Positions 5,477 to 13,018 of a DNA stretch of 36,613 bases are shown here, piece after piece (position 1 is the stretch's first letter; every line of letters begins with the position of its first letter). Made by a program: the position numbers and the translations under genes. Source of the stretch: a virus; IMG/VR virus record IMGVR_UViG_3300020125_000104, positions 1 to 36,613 of that record. The stretch is one strand, 5' to 3'. Under the pieces are notes generated by a model. The model had not been told where the DNA came from. It saw only the letters and a program-made list of their open reading frames with translations, and searched no databases.

Positions 5477-7788
5477 GGCTTGAACTCCAGCGACGAGGTG
5501 CCATCCCTATAGGTCCGATAGAATGGCTTGCCAGGAGGCAAGCTCGCCTCCCACGCGGCTTGCCCGGAGGCGGACCCGGCCTGCCCTTGCGGCGGCGTAT
5601 AGCTTGGCACAAGCGGACCAAGCTCTTTGTCCATCTTCTGTTGCCACGGCACGCCCTCGTCAGTGTCGAGATTGAGCGCTCGCCGGGTTGCCCCTGGCTT
5701 CTGCGACGTTTCGTCAGGAATGCGGCGGTTGTAGTGCTGCTGGGTCCACTGCGCCTCCTGCTGAATCCGATTGTTCAGATTCATCAGATAGGCAATGGCT
5801 TTGTCCTGACCGGCCGGCGTTGAAAGCATCGTGGGAAGCTGGGCCTTGAATGCGTCGAACTCGTATTCGCGCAAGGCGCCCAAGCCTGCCGGCTTCATCT
5901 CGGTGGTTATGTTGGCGACCAATCCATTGAGCAACCTGACCGCATCGGCCTGCTTGTCGTTCACCACGCCAGCCTGATTGAGTAGCGGAAGGATGTCCTG
6001 ATGCTGCGATAGCAACGTGCCGACCAGGCCGCCGCCCCGCGGGAGGTTAGGCAGAAGAGTTTGAAGTTGCGACAGACCGAGATTGATCTGGTGCGCCTTG
6101 CCCGCCGCCGCTGCCATCGGCGCAATCGTGTTCGTGTTGGCCTGTGTAGCGGCCTCCTTCTCGATCTGCTGGTGCCACTGCATGCCCTGCTTGATCTGCT
6201 CTTGCTCGATCGCCTGGCGCCCCTCCTGCGCCTTGAGTTCTGCCGCGGCGGCCCGCTGCTTGTCGGCCTCTGTGACCGCCTGCGCGCGCTGCATCTCGGC
6301 GTCGTAAAGCTGGCGGTCGTTGTTATCGAGGTCGGCCTGGGCCTTCTGCCGCAGTTCCGCAGATGCCTTCGTCGCCGCCGCCTGTGCATCGGTGACCGCC
6401 TTGGCGGCGGTGTTGTAGTCGGACAGCGACTTGTTCACGTCACCACCGCGGCCAGCGCGGGCCAGCGACAACTGCTGCGCGGCAGTGTCCTGTGCGCTCT
6501 TTAGCGCAGCCAGATCAGGCGCCGGCACGTTGTAGAGGTCAGGATTGACGGTGCGCGGGTGCTGCGTCTGCCATTGCTCGAATGACGGCAAGCCAGGCGC
6601 GGCCGGGGCCGCTGGCGCTGCGGCTCCTGTCCCGAGGCCGCCGGCATTGGGTGTGCTTACGTTGCCGGTCACCGGGTCTTTCACCAGCCCCAGGTTGCCG
6701 ACCGGCGTGCTGGCCACAGGAGCGGGCGTGGCGTCTGTCTTGGTTCCGGTGTCAGCCGTGGCCACCTGGACGCGCCCTGGCGGTGTGGCGGTTGCTGGAG
6801 CCGCTGGCGGGGATGTTGCTGCAGCAACCTGCGTCTTGCCCCCGGCCGGCATGTAGCGGAACACGTTGGCGACGTAGTTCTTGTCCCCGCCGCCGTTGTA
6901 GGCCTGCAGCGCGGCCGCCTGCCCGGCCGGTGTCGAGAGGTCGGCATTCCCGGCGCGGGCTTTGAGATACTGCGCGCCGAACATGATGTTCGTCCGAGGA
7001 TCGCGCAGCACGGCGGGATCGGAGACGCCCTGCATGCCGAAGCCAGGTTTCCTGGCGGTGTCCGGCTTGATCTGGAACAGCCCGACCTCGCCGGCGGCAC
7101 CCTTCGCATCGGGATTGAAGCCGCTTTCCTGCGCCGCCTGCGCCTTGAGCACCTCGACCGGAATGCCGGTGGCCTTCGAGGCCTCCTGGAAATACGGCTC
7201 ATACTCGGCCGGCATCTGCGGCGCGTTCGCCGCCCCGCCATAGGCCGGCACCGCAGCCGCAGTGCTGATCGAGGTGTTGGGCTTGCCGCCGCCGCCGACC
7301 AGCGGGTTGGGGATCTGCGCGTTCTGCCCGGCGATCAGCAGTGGCAACGCCTCCTTGGCCGCGGCGATGCGGTTCTGGAACGCCTGCTGCGCCAGCTGCT
7401 GCTGTGCGCCCCGCCCAACATAGGCGCGGTTCTCGCTCTCCTGCTGCGCCTGCTGTGCGCCACCGAGGCCGGCCGCCAGCACGGTGCCGAAGTCCTTCGG
7501 CGCATAGGACTTGCCCGATGCGGCGAGCGTATCGATTCCAAAGCGCAGCAGCGCATGGCGCCCGGCGGCGGCCTGCTCATCCGGGGACAGCCCGAGCAGC
7601 CCGGTGGGGCCGCCGGATATGGCCGTGCCGACATCGCTCAGGAAGCCAGCCACGCCCTTCGTGCCGGGACCGCCCTCGGTGGGCGTAGGCGCCTGTGTCG
7701 GCGGGTTTAGCCCCAGGGCCGCCAGAGCGCGCTGTATGGCCTCGGGATCATACGGTGTTACCGGTGCCGGTGCGGTATCATCAGCCAT
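5467..7788 (-). CDS. Virion-associated lytic transglycosylase / ejection protein (SLT domain)
   Basis: A 773-residue protein. Residues about 195-312 form a soluble-lytic-transglycosylase-like domain: catalytic Glu at 221 in AAQESGFNPDAKG, then GEVGLFQIKPDTAR, NIMFGAQYLKAR and ALQAYNGG. This domain cleaves the peptidoglycan glycan strand between MurNAc and GlcNAc. The N-terminal 190 residues are Ala/Gln-rich and helical. The part after 320 is a Pro/Ala/Thr linker, followed by a long predicted coiled coil (about 430-640) rich in Ala, Gln and Lys. This layout matches podoviral internal proteins that open the cell wall locally for DNA ejection. ATG 7788 starts seven bases after the preceding stop. 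Confidence 0.87.
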   Translation of the reverse strand: MADDTAPAPVTPYDPEAIQRALAALGLNPPTQAPTPTEGGPGTKGVAGFLSDVGTAISGGPTGLLGLSPDEQAAAGRHALLRFGIDTLAASGKSYAPKDFGTVLAAGLGGAQQAQQESENRAYVGRGAQQQLAQQAFQNRIAAAKEALPLLIAGQNAQIPNPLVGGGGKPNTSISTAAAVPAYGGAANAPQMPAEYEPYFQEASKATGIPVEVLKAQAAQESGFNPDAKGAAGEVGLFQIKPDTARKPGFGMQGVSDPAVLRDPRTNIMFGAQYLKARAGNADLSTPAGQAAALQAYNGGGDKNYVANVFRYMPAGGKTQVAAATSPPAAPATATPPGRVQVATADTGTKTDATPAPVASTPVGNLGLVKDPVTGNVSTPNAGGLGTGAAAPAAPAAPGLPSFEQWQTQHPRTVNPDLYNVPAPDLAALKSAQDTAAQQLSLARAGRGGDVNKSLSDYNTAAKAVTDAQAAATKASAELRQKAQADLDNNDRQLYDAEMQRAQAVTEADKQRAAAAELKAQEGRQAIEQEQIKQGMQWHQQIEKEAATQANTNTIAPMAAAAGKAHQINLGLSQLQTLLPNLPRGGGLVGTLLSQHQDILPLLNQAGVVNDKQADAVRLLNGLVANITTEMKPAGLGALREYEFDAFKAQLPTMLSTPAGQDKAIAYLMNLNNRIQQEAQWTQQHYNRRIPDETSQKPGATRRALNLDTDEGVPWQQKMDKELGPLVPSYTPPQGQAGSASGQAAWEASLPPGKPFYRTYRDGTSSLEFKPWR

Positions 7789-7795
7789 GGGTTAC

Positions 7796-8206
7796 CTACA
7801 GACCGAGTAAACCGCCGCCAGGGCGGGTTGGCGTTGGCACCGCGCCCTGGTGGGCCGCGGCATTGAACAGGTTGGCCTTCTGCGCCAGCAGCTGCAGCAG
7901 CATGCCGAGGCCGCCCGCCTGCCCTGTGTGAGCCGCCGCCTGTGCCGCGCTCCCGGCCGTCGCTGGCCGCTGCGCTGCCGAGCCAGTCGGGCTCACTCCC
8001 GCGCCCTTCAGATCGCCGCCGATGTCCTTCAGCCCGCCAGCCCACTGGCTGCCGGTCAGCCCGAGGAAGCCGCCACTGCCCGGCGTATTCCATGTGCCGC
8101 TGTCAATAACGCCCTGCGAGGGATCGAAGCTGGCACGGTATGGGTTGTCGGTTATCCCGCCCCAACCCGGCGCATCGTTAATGTCGCCAGTATAGTAGTC
8201 AGCCAT
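7796..8206 (-). CDS. Hypothetical small virion-region protein
   Basis: A 136-residue Gly/Ala/Thr-rich protein with aromatic residues at the N-terminus (MADYYTGDINDAPGWGG) and a short Leu-rich helix near residue 100 (GLGMLLQLLAQKANLF). GGGGAG precedes the ATG. It sits between two ejection-type genes and ends with GGLLGL. No family recognised; likely a minor internal virion component by position. Confidence 0.65.
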   Translation of the reverse strand: MADYYTGDINDAPGWGGITDNPYRASFDPSQGVIDSGTWNTPGSGGFLGLTGSQWAGGLKDIGGDLKGAGVSPTGSAAQRPATAGSAAQAAAHTGQAGGLGMLLQLLAQKANLFNAAAHQGAVPTPTRPGGGLLGL

Positions 8207-8215
8207 GGGGCTCCC

Positions 8216-9133
8216 CTATATGCCAAACATCTTGAAGATGTTGGCGCCGATGCCGGCAGCGGTCCCCAGGCCGCCAAGAATTTGCCCACCGACATTGGAA
8301 GTAGGCTGCTGCTGCGGGGCGTAGCCTTGCGTGGTGGTCGGGTATGGCGTGCCGGTGAGTGTGGACAGCAGTATGTCGAGATTCTGCACTGGCCAGTTCT
8401 GCGCCTCCTGCCAGGTCCCGGCCTTGGTATCCAACTGCGATTGCCCGTATTGCTGCTGCGCCTGTCCCACGGTCTGCAGCAGCCCGGCTTCCTTCGCCGC
8501 CTCGCCGGCCTGTGCTGTCGCCAGCTGCGGCATCGCACTGAGCGCCGTCATCCCGGTGCCAAGGTTCAGCTTCGACAGGTCCATCGATTGACCCATCGCG
8601 GTGTTGTATTGGTTATTGAGCAGCTGGCTGACCAGCGCGCCTTCACTCTGCGCCTCCTGGCCTTGTGCGACACCCTCGGTGACGCCCTGCCGCGAACCGC
8701 CGTAAGCACCTACGTCCGACGCATTCTTGCCGATCTGCTGCAGGTTGGTGGCCAACCCCTGGCGCATCTGGGCCACGGCTGGATCGATGACCGCCTGCGT
8801 GTATGGGTTCATCAGCGCTTGGGTCTGGCTGTTGAGTTGCCCCGCGGTGATCGGCGCGGCCTGGCCGGCGAGATTCTGATAGCCCTGCATCGCGGTGTTG
8901 TAGGCGCCGGTCGTGCTGCCCTGCAGATCGCGGATCTGCTGATAGGCCTGCGTCTGGTCGGCGGTCTGTGGGGCTACCTGCTCGTAGGGATTGGTTTCGA
9001 CCGGGCGGTTGGCGAGCGTCGTGGCCATGCCGACGGCCTGCTGCGCCGGCGCCTGTATCCATGGCGGCAGCGAGGTCTGCGACATGCTATAGCCGGGCGC
9101 ACCACCTCCACCGCCGCCCCCGCCTTTAGACAT
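8216..9133 (-). CDS. Putative podoviral internal/DNA transfer protein
   Basis: A 305-residue protein starting with a run of eight Gly (MSKGGGGGGGGAPGYS), followed by a Gln/Ala-rich helical body. The central signature NPYTQAVIDPAVAQMRQG and the segment GAYGGSRQGVTEG occur in a family of phage structural proteins annotated as virion or DNA transfer proteins. The C-terminus has a Gly/Ala hydrophobic segment (GGLGTAAGIGANIFKMFG) that could interact with membrane. AAGGA precedes the ATG. Family name from recall of the motif only. Confidence 0.68.
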   Translation of the reverse strand: MSKGGGGGGGGAPGYSMSQTSLPPWIQAPAQQAVGMATTLANRPVETNPYEQVAPQTADQTQAYQQIRDLQGSTTGAYNTAMQGYQNLAGQAAPITAGQLNSQTQALMNPYTQAVIDPAVAQMRQGLATNLQQIGKNASDVGAYGGSRQGVTEGVAQGQEAQSEGALVSQLLNNQYNTAMGQSMDLSKLNLGTGMTALSAMPQLATAQAGEAAKEAGLLQTVGQAQQQYGQSQLDTKAGTWQEAQNWPVQNLDILLSTLTGTPYPTTTQGYAPQQQPTSNVGGQILGGLGTAAGIGANIFKMFGI

Positions 9134-9491
9134 GCTCGAGATCCTTCACAAAGCGCACGCCACCGACATGCCAGCCCGCATGCGTCAGCACCGGCTCCCA
9201 GCCATGACGGCCGACCGCGGTTGCCTGCGAGCAGCCCTTGTCGCGCGCCCAGCCTTCGATGTTCGGCTGCAGGGCAAGGCACGCCTCCAAGTTTCCCGCC
9301 ACGAGCCAGAAATGCACCGTCCTGAGGCGCGGGAACTCATACAGCTCCGTCACCACCGTTCCGTCGCCGTTGTTCCAGAACTGGGCGCGGCCAGCTTTCA
9401 CCAGATCCACGACGTCGCCCACCGTGTGCGTGGAGCCGCCGAACTCCAGCGCCCGTTCTAATCGCCGCCGCTTCTCGCTGTCGGACAGCAT
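9126..9491 (-). CDS. Conserved phage protein, possibly GNAT-like
   Basis: A 121-residue protein. A longer reading frame exists upstream, but it is an Arg-rich shadow; the ATG at 9491 shares one base with the stop of the upstream gene (TGATG). The pattern DVVDLVKAGRAQFW, VVTELYEFPRLRTVHFWLVAG, LEACL...IEGWARDKGC and VGRHGWEPVL is typical of a small phage family with an alternating beta/alpha order resembling GNAT acyltransferases. Whether it acetylates anything is unknown. It lies among virion genes, so a structural use of the fold is possible. Confidence 0.72.
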   Translation of the reverse strand: MLSDSEKRRRLERALEFGGSTHTVGDVVDLVKAGRAQFWNNGDGTVVTELYEFPRLRTVHFWLVAGNLEACLALQPNIEGWARDKGCSQATAVGRHGWEPVLTHAGWHVGGVRFVKDLEHV

Positions 9492-9661
9492 CACCAGATG
9501 CGCCCGCCGCCGAACAACAGAACCACCACCAGCACGAGGACAATGATGCCGATGACGCCGATGCCGCCGCCGCCGTAGTATCCGCCCCGGTAGCCGTAAT
9601 ATCCGCCGCCGAGGCCGCCGAACAGGATGACCACCACCAGGATTATCAGTATCAGGCTCAT
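9491..9661 (-). CDS. 56-residue membrane protein with Gly/Tyr-rich loop (DUF3309-like)
   Basis: Two very hydrophobic segments (LILIILVVVILFGG and GVIGIIVLVLVVVLLFGG) are joined by a Gly/Tyr loop (GGYYGYRGGYYGGGG), ending in RIW. Length and layout resemble the DUF3309 family of tiny bacterial membrane proteins. The start at 9661 is set by TGATG overlap with the upstream stop, and its own stop overlaps the next ATG in the same way, so it is tightly coupled. Function unknown; a virion or holin-like role cannot be told apart. Confidence 0.7.
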   Translation of the reverse strand: MSLILIILVVVILFGGLGGGYYGYRGGYYGGGGIGVIGIIVLVLVVVLLFGGGRIW

Positions 9662-10161
9662 CACCATTGCCCCGATGCATCTTGGCCCTGACCGCCAGAG
9701 CCGCCGCCACTCGTCCCACCGCCCTCGCCGCCGCCGTATCCAGCGCTCGCCCTTGCGAACTGCTTCAGCAGCTCGTCGCGCGCGTCCTGCGGGTCGACAC
9801 CGGGCGTGCTGATCGTGCCTTGCGCCAGTTGTGCGAGGTGGTCCTGGACCATTCTTGGGTCCGACCACAGCGGGAAGCCGGCGGAGCCAGCCAGGCCCTG
9901 CATCGCCGGGTCTTTGCCGTAGGCGTTCTGGTTCATCTGTGAGGCCCAGGCATCGGTCGCAGCGCGAGGTGTCTGATACGGCGGCGCCACCGGTGCCGGC
10001 CCCTGCGCGGCCTGTGCAGCCCGCTGGGCGGCAAAGGGATCGGTGGGCAGCAGTTGGGTTGCCCCACCAAGCAAGCCCTGCACAGGCGGCTGCTGGACCG
10101 CGTTGGGCTGCTGCTGCGCCTGATCGAGCAGCCCGAGCAGCCCGGAGATCGAGCCGCTCAT
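9661..10161 (-). CDS. Hypothetical Gln/Gly-rich virion-region protein
   Basis: A 166-residue protein: Leu-rich N-terminus (MSGSISGLLGLLDQAQQQ), Pro/Gln/Ala middle, a more ordered part near residues 70-135 (AWASQMNQNAYGKDP, WSDPRMVQDHLAQL, DARDELLKQFARAS), and a Gly/Ser-rich tail. The start at 10161 gives an ATGA overlap with the upstream gene; an in-frame extension to 10461 runs antisense-like through that gene and is rejected. No family recognised. Confidence 0.68.
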   Translation of the reverse strand: MSGSISGLLGLLDQAQQQPNAVQQPPVQGLLGGATQLLPTDPFAAQRAAQAAQGPAPVAPPYQTPRAATDAWASQMNQNAYGKDPAMQGLAGSAGFPLWSDPRMVQDHLAQLAQGTISTPGVDPQDARDELLKQFARASAGYGGGEGGGTSGGGSGGQGQDASGQW

Positions 10162-10370
10162 CGTGGCACCTGTGCGGTCACCAAGGCGCCGGCGTCGTTC
10201 ACCGACACATTCCAGGTGCTGCCGTCGGGCGCAATCAGCATCACGGCGCTGTATGTCGGGATCGAGGTCAAATCGGCCTTGCGCGAAATCGCATCGGCGA
10301 GCTGCCGCATCTGGTCGCGGGCATCGCCGGTAAGCTGCGGGGAGAATGGAGCCGGTGGGCGTATGGCCAT
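10158..10370 (-). CDS. Hypothetical small protein after the nozzle gene
   Basis: A 70-residue protein with a helical first half (LTGDARDQMRQLADAISRKA) and a small beta-rich second half (SAVMLIAPDGSTWNVSVNDAG). Its ATG overlaps the upstream TGA by one base and its TGA overlaps the following ATG. Conserved position suggests a small structural or chaperone part, but nothing in the sequence fixes this. Confidence 0.68.
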   Translation of the reverse strand: MAIRPPAPFSPQLTGDARDQMRQLADAISRKADLTSIPTYSAVMLIAPDGSTWNVSVNDAGALVTAQVPR

Positions 10371-11917
10371 CAGATACGACCTCCCGGACGAGCAATGAGC
10401 CTTGTGCGCCCGATCGCAAACGGGCCGTCACTGAGGCCCTCGATCCGCATCCGCAGACCACGGCAGGAGAACCCAGCCCCTATGTCCGTCCTGCCGCTGT
10501 CGTTCACCACGCGGTAGGTGCCGCTGTCGTATTCCGGCCCGTTGGGCTCCTCCCAGAAGCTGAACCGATAACCGACCCTGTCCGCCGGCCCGGTAAAGTC
10601 CTGCACGATCTGCTTGATGGTGAACCGCGTATCCTCACTCTGATCCAGCGCCACCGTGCCGGTTTCCACGTAGACGCTCCCGACCCGCGTCGTCCCGTTC
10701 GCCGTCCAGCCGAACTCGTGGATCTGCACCAGGCCATCGAGGTCGGACAGCAGCGGATGCGCCATCGACGAGCGCTTGTCGGCCGCCGTGCGATCCATCG
10801 CCCCGATGATCCACTCGCGCCCCGCCGAGGTGAAGTCCACCGCCGCATAGCGGTTGCACTCCTGCGAGCCTTCATCCGGCCAATGAAACCACACCTCGTT
10901 GAACCCCGAATTCGCATAGGCGAACACGCGCCCGACCATCGAACGGTTGATGAGGCTGAACAGCCAGTCGCCGACGTCGCAGTTGAGCGGCGACAGCGAG
11001 CCGTCATACATCCAGAAGCTCTGCGAGGTCATCCAGGTGGTGACTGCCCCGGCCTGGGTGATAGCCCGCCGCGAGAGCGGCCCGCAGTTGCTGCCGATCT
11101 TGGTGATGCCATACGCATACGGCGGCCCGACGTATTGCATCATATGCACGTCGTTGTCGGTAAAGATCAGCATCCCCGACGGGGTGCGGATGATGGCGAG
11201 CGGCCGGCCCTCGGTCTCCAGCGCCTTGCTGCCGGCGAGGTTGGTCACCAGCGGCGCCCAAACCGTGGTGTTCTCCAGGTCGCTCCAGGCGACCATGCGG
11301 CTATCCCCGCCGGAGCCGATCAGCACGATGGCGCGCTGGTCCGTCACAGCAACGGCGGCATTCGCGGTGGGCGCATTCAGCACAGCAGCCGGGGCGGTAT
11401 CCGGGTCAGTCGGCGACCAGCGGAACAGCGTGCCGCTCTGCGTCGGCAGGATGAGCAGATCCTCGCCATACAGCGCCAGCGACCACATATCGCCGAGGAT
11501 AGGCGACACGTCGACGATGCCGATGTCGGCAGACTCGCGCGCCGTGCCGTAGAGGTCCGCGCTGTAGTCGCCGAGGCCGTAGCCGAGCGCTGCCCCTGGC
11601 GGCTCCAGCGGTCCGACGCCTGCCGGGGTGATATCGCGCAGCGTCTGGGTGGCGAAGTCATACGCCCACAGCTTGGTGTCGGTGCCGATGACCAGCCATC
11701 GGCCGCCTGCATTGTCGTGCCAGGACAGCATATCGCGGCCGGGGCTATCTAGGTCGATGCCCTCGAGCGCCGCCCATCCGCCCACCGGCTGCAGCTGATC
11801 GCCGCGCCAGCGCATCAGGTTCATATCCCACCAGCGGGTCGCGGAGATATCGGCGGTCGCGCCGCGGTAGATGCCCGGCTTGGGGAACAGCGGAATGCGG
11901 GCGTCCTTTGCCATCAT
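10370..11917 (-). CDS. Putative tail nozzle / DNA stabilization protein (T7 gp12 / P22 gp10-like)
   Basis: A 515-residue protein, almost entirely beta-rich with repeated blades of the type 'W..D....W.P' and 'G..L.I....V....' (for example RWLVIGTDTKLWAYD, WSLALYGEDLLILPTQSG, RMVAWSDLENTTVWAP, EVWFHWPDEG). This is the pattern of beta-propeller nozzle proteins that close the podoviral tail tube below the adaptor. Position after the fibres and before the ejection proteins fits. The start is one of two tandem ATGs (11917 or 11914) overlapping the upstream TGA. Family assignment is inferred from fold pattern and context. Confidence 0.72.
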   Translation of the reverse strand: MMAKDARIPLFPKPGIYRGATADISATRWWDMNLMRWRGDQLQPVGGWAALEGIDLDSPGRDMLSWHDNAGGRWLVIGTDTKLWAYDFATQTLRDITPAGVGPLEPPGAALGYGLGDYSADLYGTARESADIGIVDVSPILGDMWSLALYGEDLLILPTQSGTLFRWSPTDPDTAPAAVLNAPTANAAVAVTDQRAIVLIGSGGDSRMVAWSDLENTTVWAPLVTNLAGSKALETEGRPLAIIRTPSGMLIFTDNDVHMMQYVGPPYAYGITKIGSNCGPLSRRAITQAGAVTTWMTSQSFWMYDGSLSPLNCDVGDWLFSLINRSMVGRVFAYANSGFNEVWFHWPDEGSQECNRYAAVDFTSAGREWIIGAMDRTAADKRSSMAHPLLSDLDGLVQIHEFGWTANGTTRVGSVYVETGTVALDQSEDTRFTIKQIVQDFTGPADRVGYRFSFWEEPNGPEYDSGTYRVVNDSGRTDIGAGFSCRGLRMRIEGLSDGPFAIGRTRLIARPGGRI

Positions 11918-12777
11918 CCGCCGCCGCGCATTGGCGAGGTCAGCCGTGCCGGGGCACCAGGGATCGGCGACGACAGCGTGGTGAAGCCGGGCGGGCCGGC
12001 GAAGATTATTTTGTTGAACGCGATCAATGGCTGCATGAGCGGGATCGGATAACCACCGCCGGCGATACGCCCGGTGTGGGTATGGGCACCGGAATTGTAG
12101 GTCTGGATGTTGTGCTGGTGGTTGCCGTCGGTGGTGGTGGTGATGTTGTGCGCGTGGTTGCCGGCGGTGCTCGTGGTGCCGCTGGTCGTAGGGACATTGT
12201 ATGGGCTACCCGCAGCGATGCCGCCGGTCGTGGTCAGGTTGCCATACGAATAGCTGTGCGCGTGGTTGCCCTGGGCGTCGGTGCTGCCGTTGTGGGCGTG
12301 CGGCCCCTGGAAGTCGGTGTAGCCGGTATGGGCGTGGTCGCCGCCGGCATCGATCGTCACCGCGACCGACGGCAGATATGTGGCGTTGATTGTAAACTGG
12401 TAAAATCCGTATTTCTGGCCGAGAGAGAAACCGCTGAGGTAACCTCCCAGGTCGGTTGTCGTGCCAACCCCGGCGGTTACCCTCCCGCGGCAGTCCGGCA
12501 CCGCGAAGGTGGTCGAGCCGTCGCCGCCGTAGATGCCGCCGAGCACTGCCGCCAGCTTTGGATACGTCGCTATGGGATACACGGTCCCGTCGCAGAGCAG
12601 CCAGCCGTAGGGCGCGAACGTGCTAGCGAAATCGGTCACCGCGCCGATCGGGCAGAGCGCCAGCATGATGGCGTCGATGGCCGTTAGGTTTTCGTTCCAC
12701 TTCGCCCCCCAAGTGTCGCGCGACGCGCCTACCTCGGGAAGGGTCAGGTCATAAACTGCTGTATTGCCGTCAGCCAC
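11914..12777 (-). CDS. Tail collar domain fibre protein with HxH motifs
   Basis: A 287-residue protein from GTG 12777 (GGAG lies eight bases upstream; the ORF extended beyond this is Arg/Ser noise). Residues 1-40 form a short anchor (DLTLPEVGASRDTWGAKWNE, then NLTAIDAIM) shared with two other fibres. Residues 43-110 match the phage tail collar domain: PIGAVTDFAS, APYGWLLCDGTVY, YPKLAAVLGGIYGGDGSTTF and VPDCRGRV. The distal part has six HxH motifs (four HAH, one HQH, one HTH) spaced through Gly/Asn/Thr repeats, ending in IPLMQPLIAFNKIIF. In T4 gp37 such motifs coordinate iron along the fibre tip. Likely a trimeric receptor-binding or collar fibre. Confidence 0.87.
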   Translation of the reverse strand: MADGNTAVYDLTLPEVGASRDTWGAKWNENLTAIDAIMLALCPIGAVTDFASTFAPYGWLLCDGTVYPIATYPKLAAVLGGIYGGDGSTTFAVPDCRGRVTAGVGTTTDLGGYLSGFSLGQKYGFYQFTINATYLPSVAVTIDAGGDHAHTGYTDFQGPHAHNGSTDAQGNHAHSYSYGNLTTTGGIAAGSPYNVPTTSGTTSTAGNHAHNITTTTDGNHQHNIQTYNSGAHTHTGRIAGGGYPIPLMQPLIAFNKIIFAGPPGFTTLSSPIPGAPARLTSPMRGGG

Positions 12778-13018
12778 GCGCCGTCTCCGTTGCTGCCGCA
12801 CCGCCATTGACTCGGCGCGGCATGAACTCCGCATCCGGCGCCTGCTGCTCAGCCTGAGCGACGCACTGGCGCTGGATCTCGCCAATCAGCGGCTGGACCA
12901 GCCGATACGGCCCCTCTCCCAGCAGTTGCTGCACCAGCAGCCACTGCTGCGCGGCCAGCGTCACCGCCAGCGGCATGGTGGGCGGAATCTCCGTGCGGGG
13001 AGGGTTAAGGTCGCTCAT
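12770..13018 (-). CDS. Small protein between fibre genes
   Basis: An 82-residue protein with an amphipathic helical middle (LAAQQWLLVQQLLGEGPYRLV, then EIQRQCVAQAEQQ) and Arg/Ala tail. Its ATG makes an ATGA overlap with the upstream fibre gene, and its end overlaps the collar-fibre start by eight bases. Position and size would suit a fibre chaperone or hinge, but this is inference; no family recognised. Confidence 0.66.
   Translation of the reverse strand: MSDLNPPRTEIPPTMPLAVTLAAQQWLLVQQLLGEGPYRLVQPLIGEIQRQCVAQAEQQAPDAEFMPRRVNGGAAATETARG

Noticed and set aside
7850-9325. 491-residue + strand frame
   Set aside because: Antisense to three well-supported virion genes; long open antisense frames are expected in GC-rich DNA.
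10346-11752. 468-residue + strand frame
   Set aside because: Arg/His-rich mirror of the nozzle gene with no family-like motifs.
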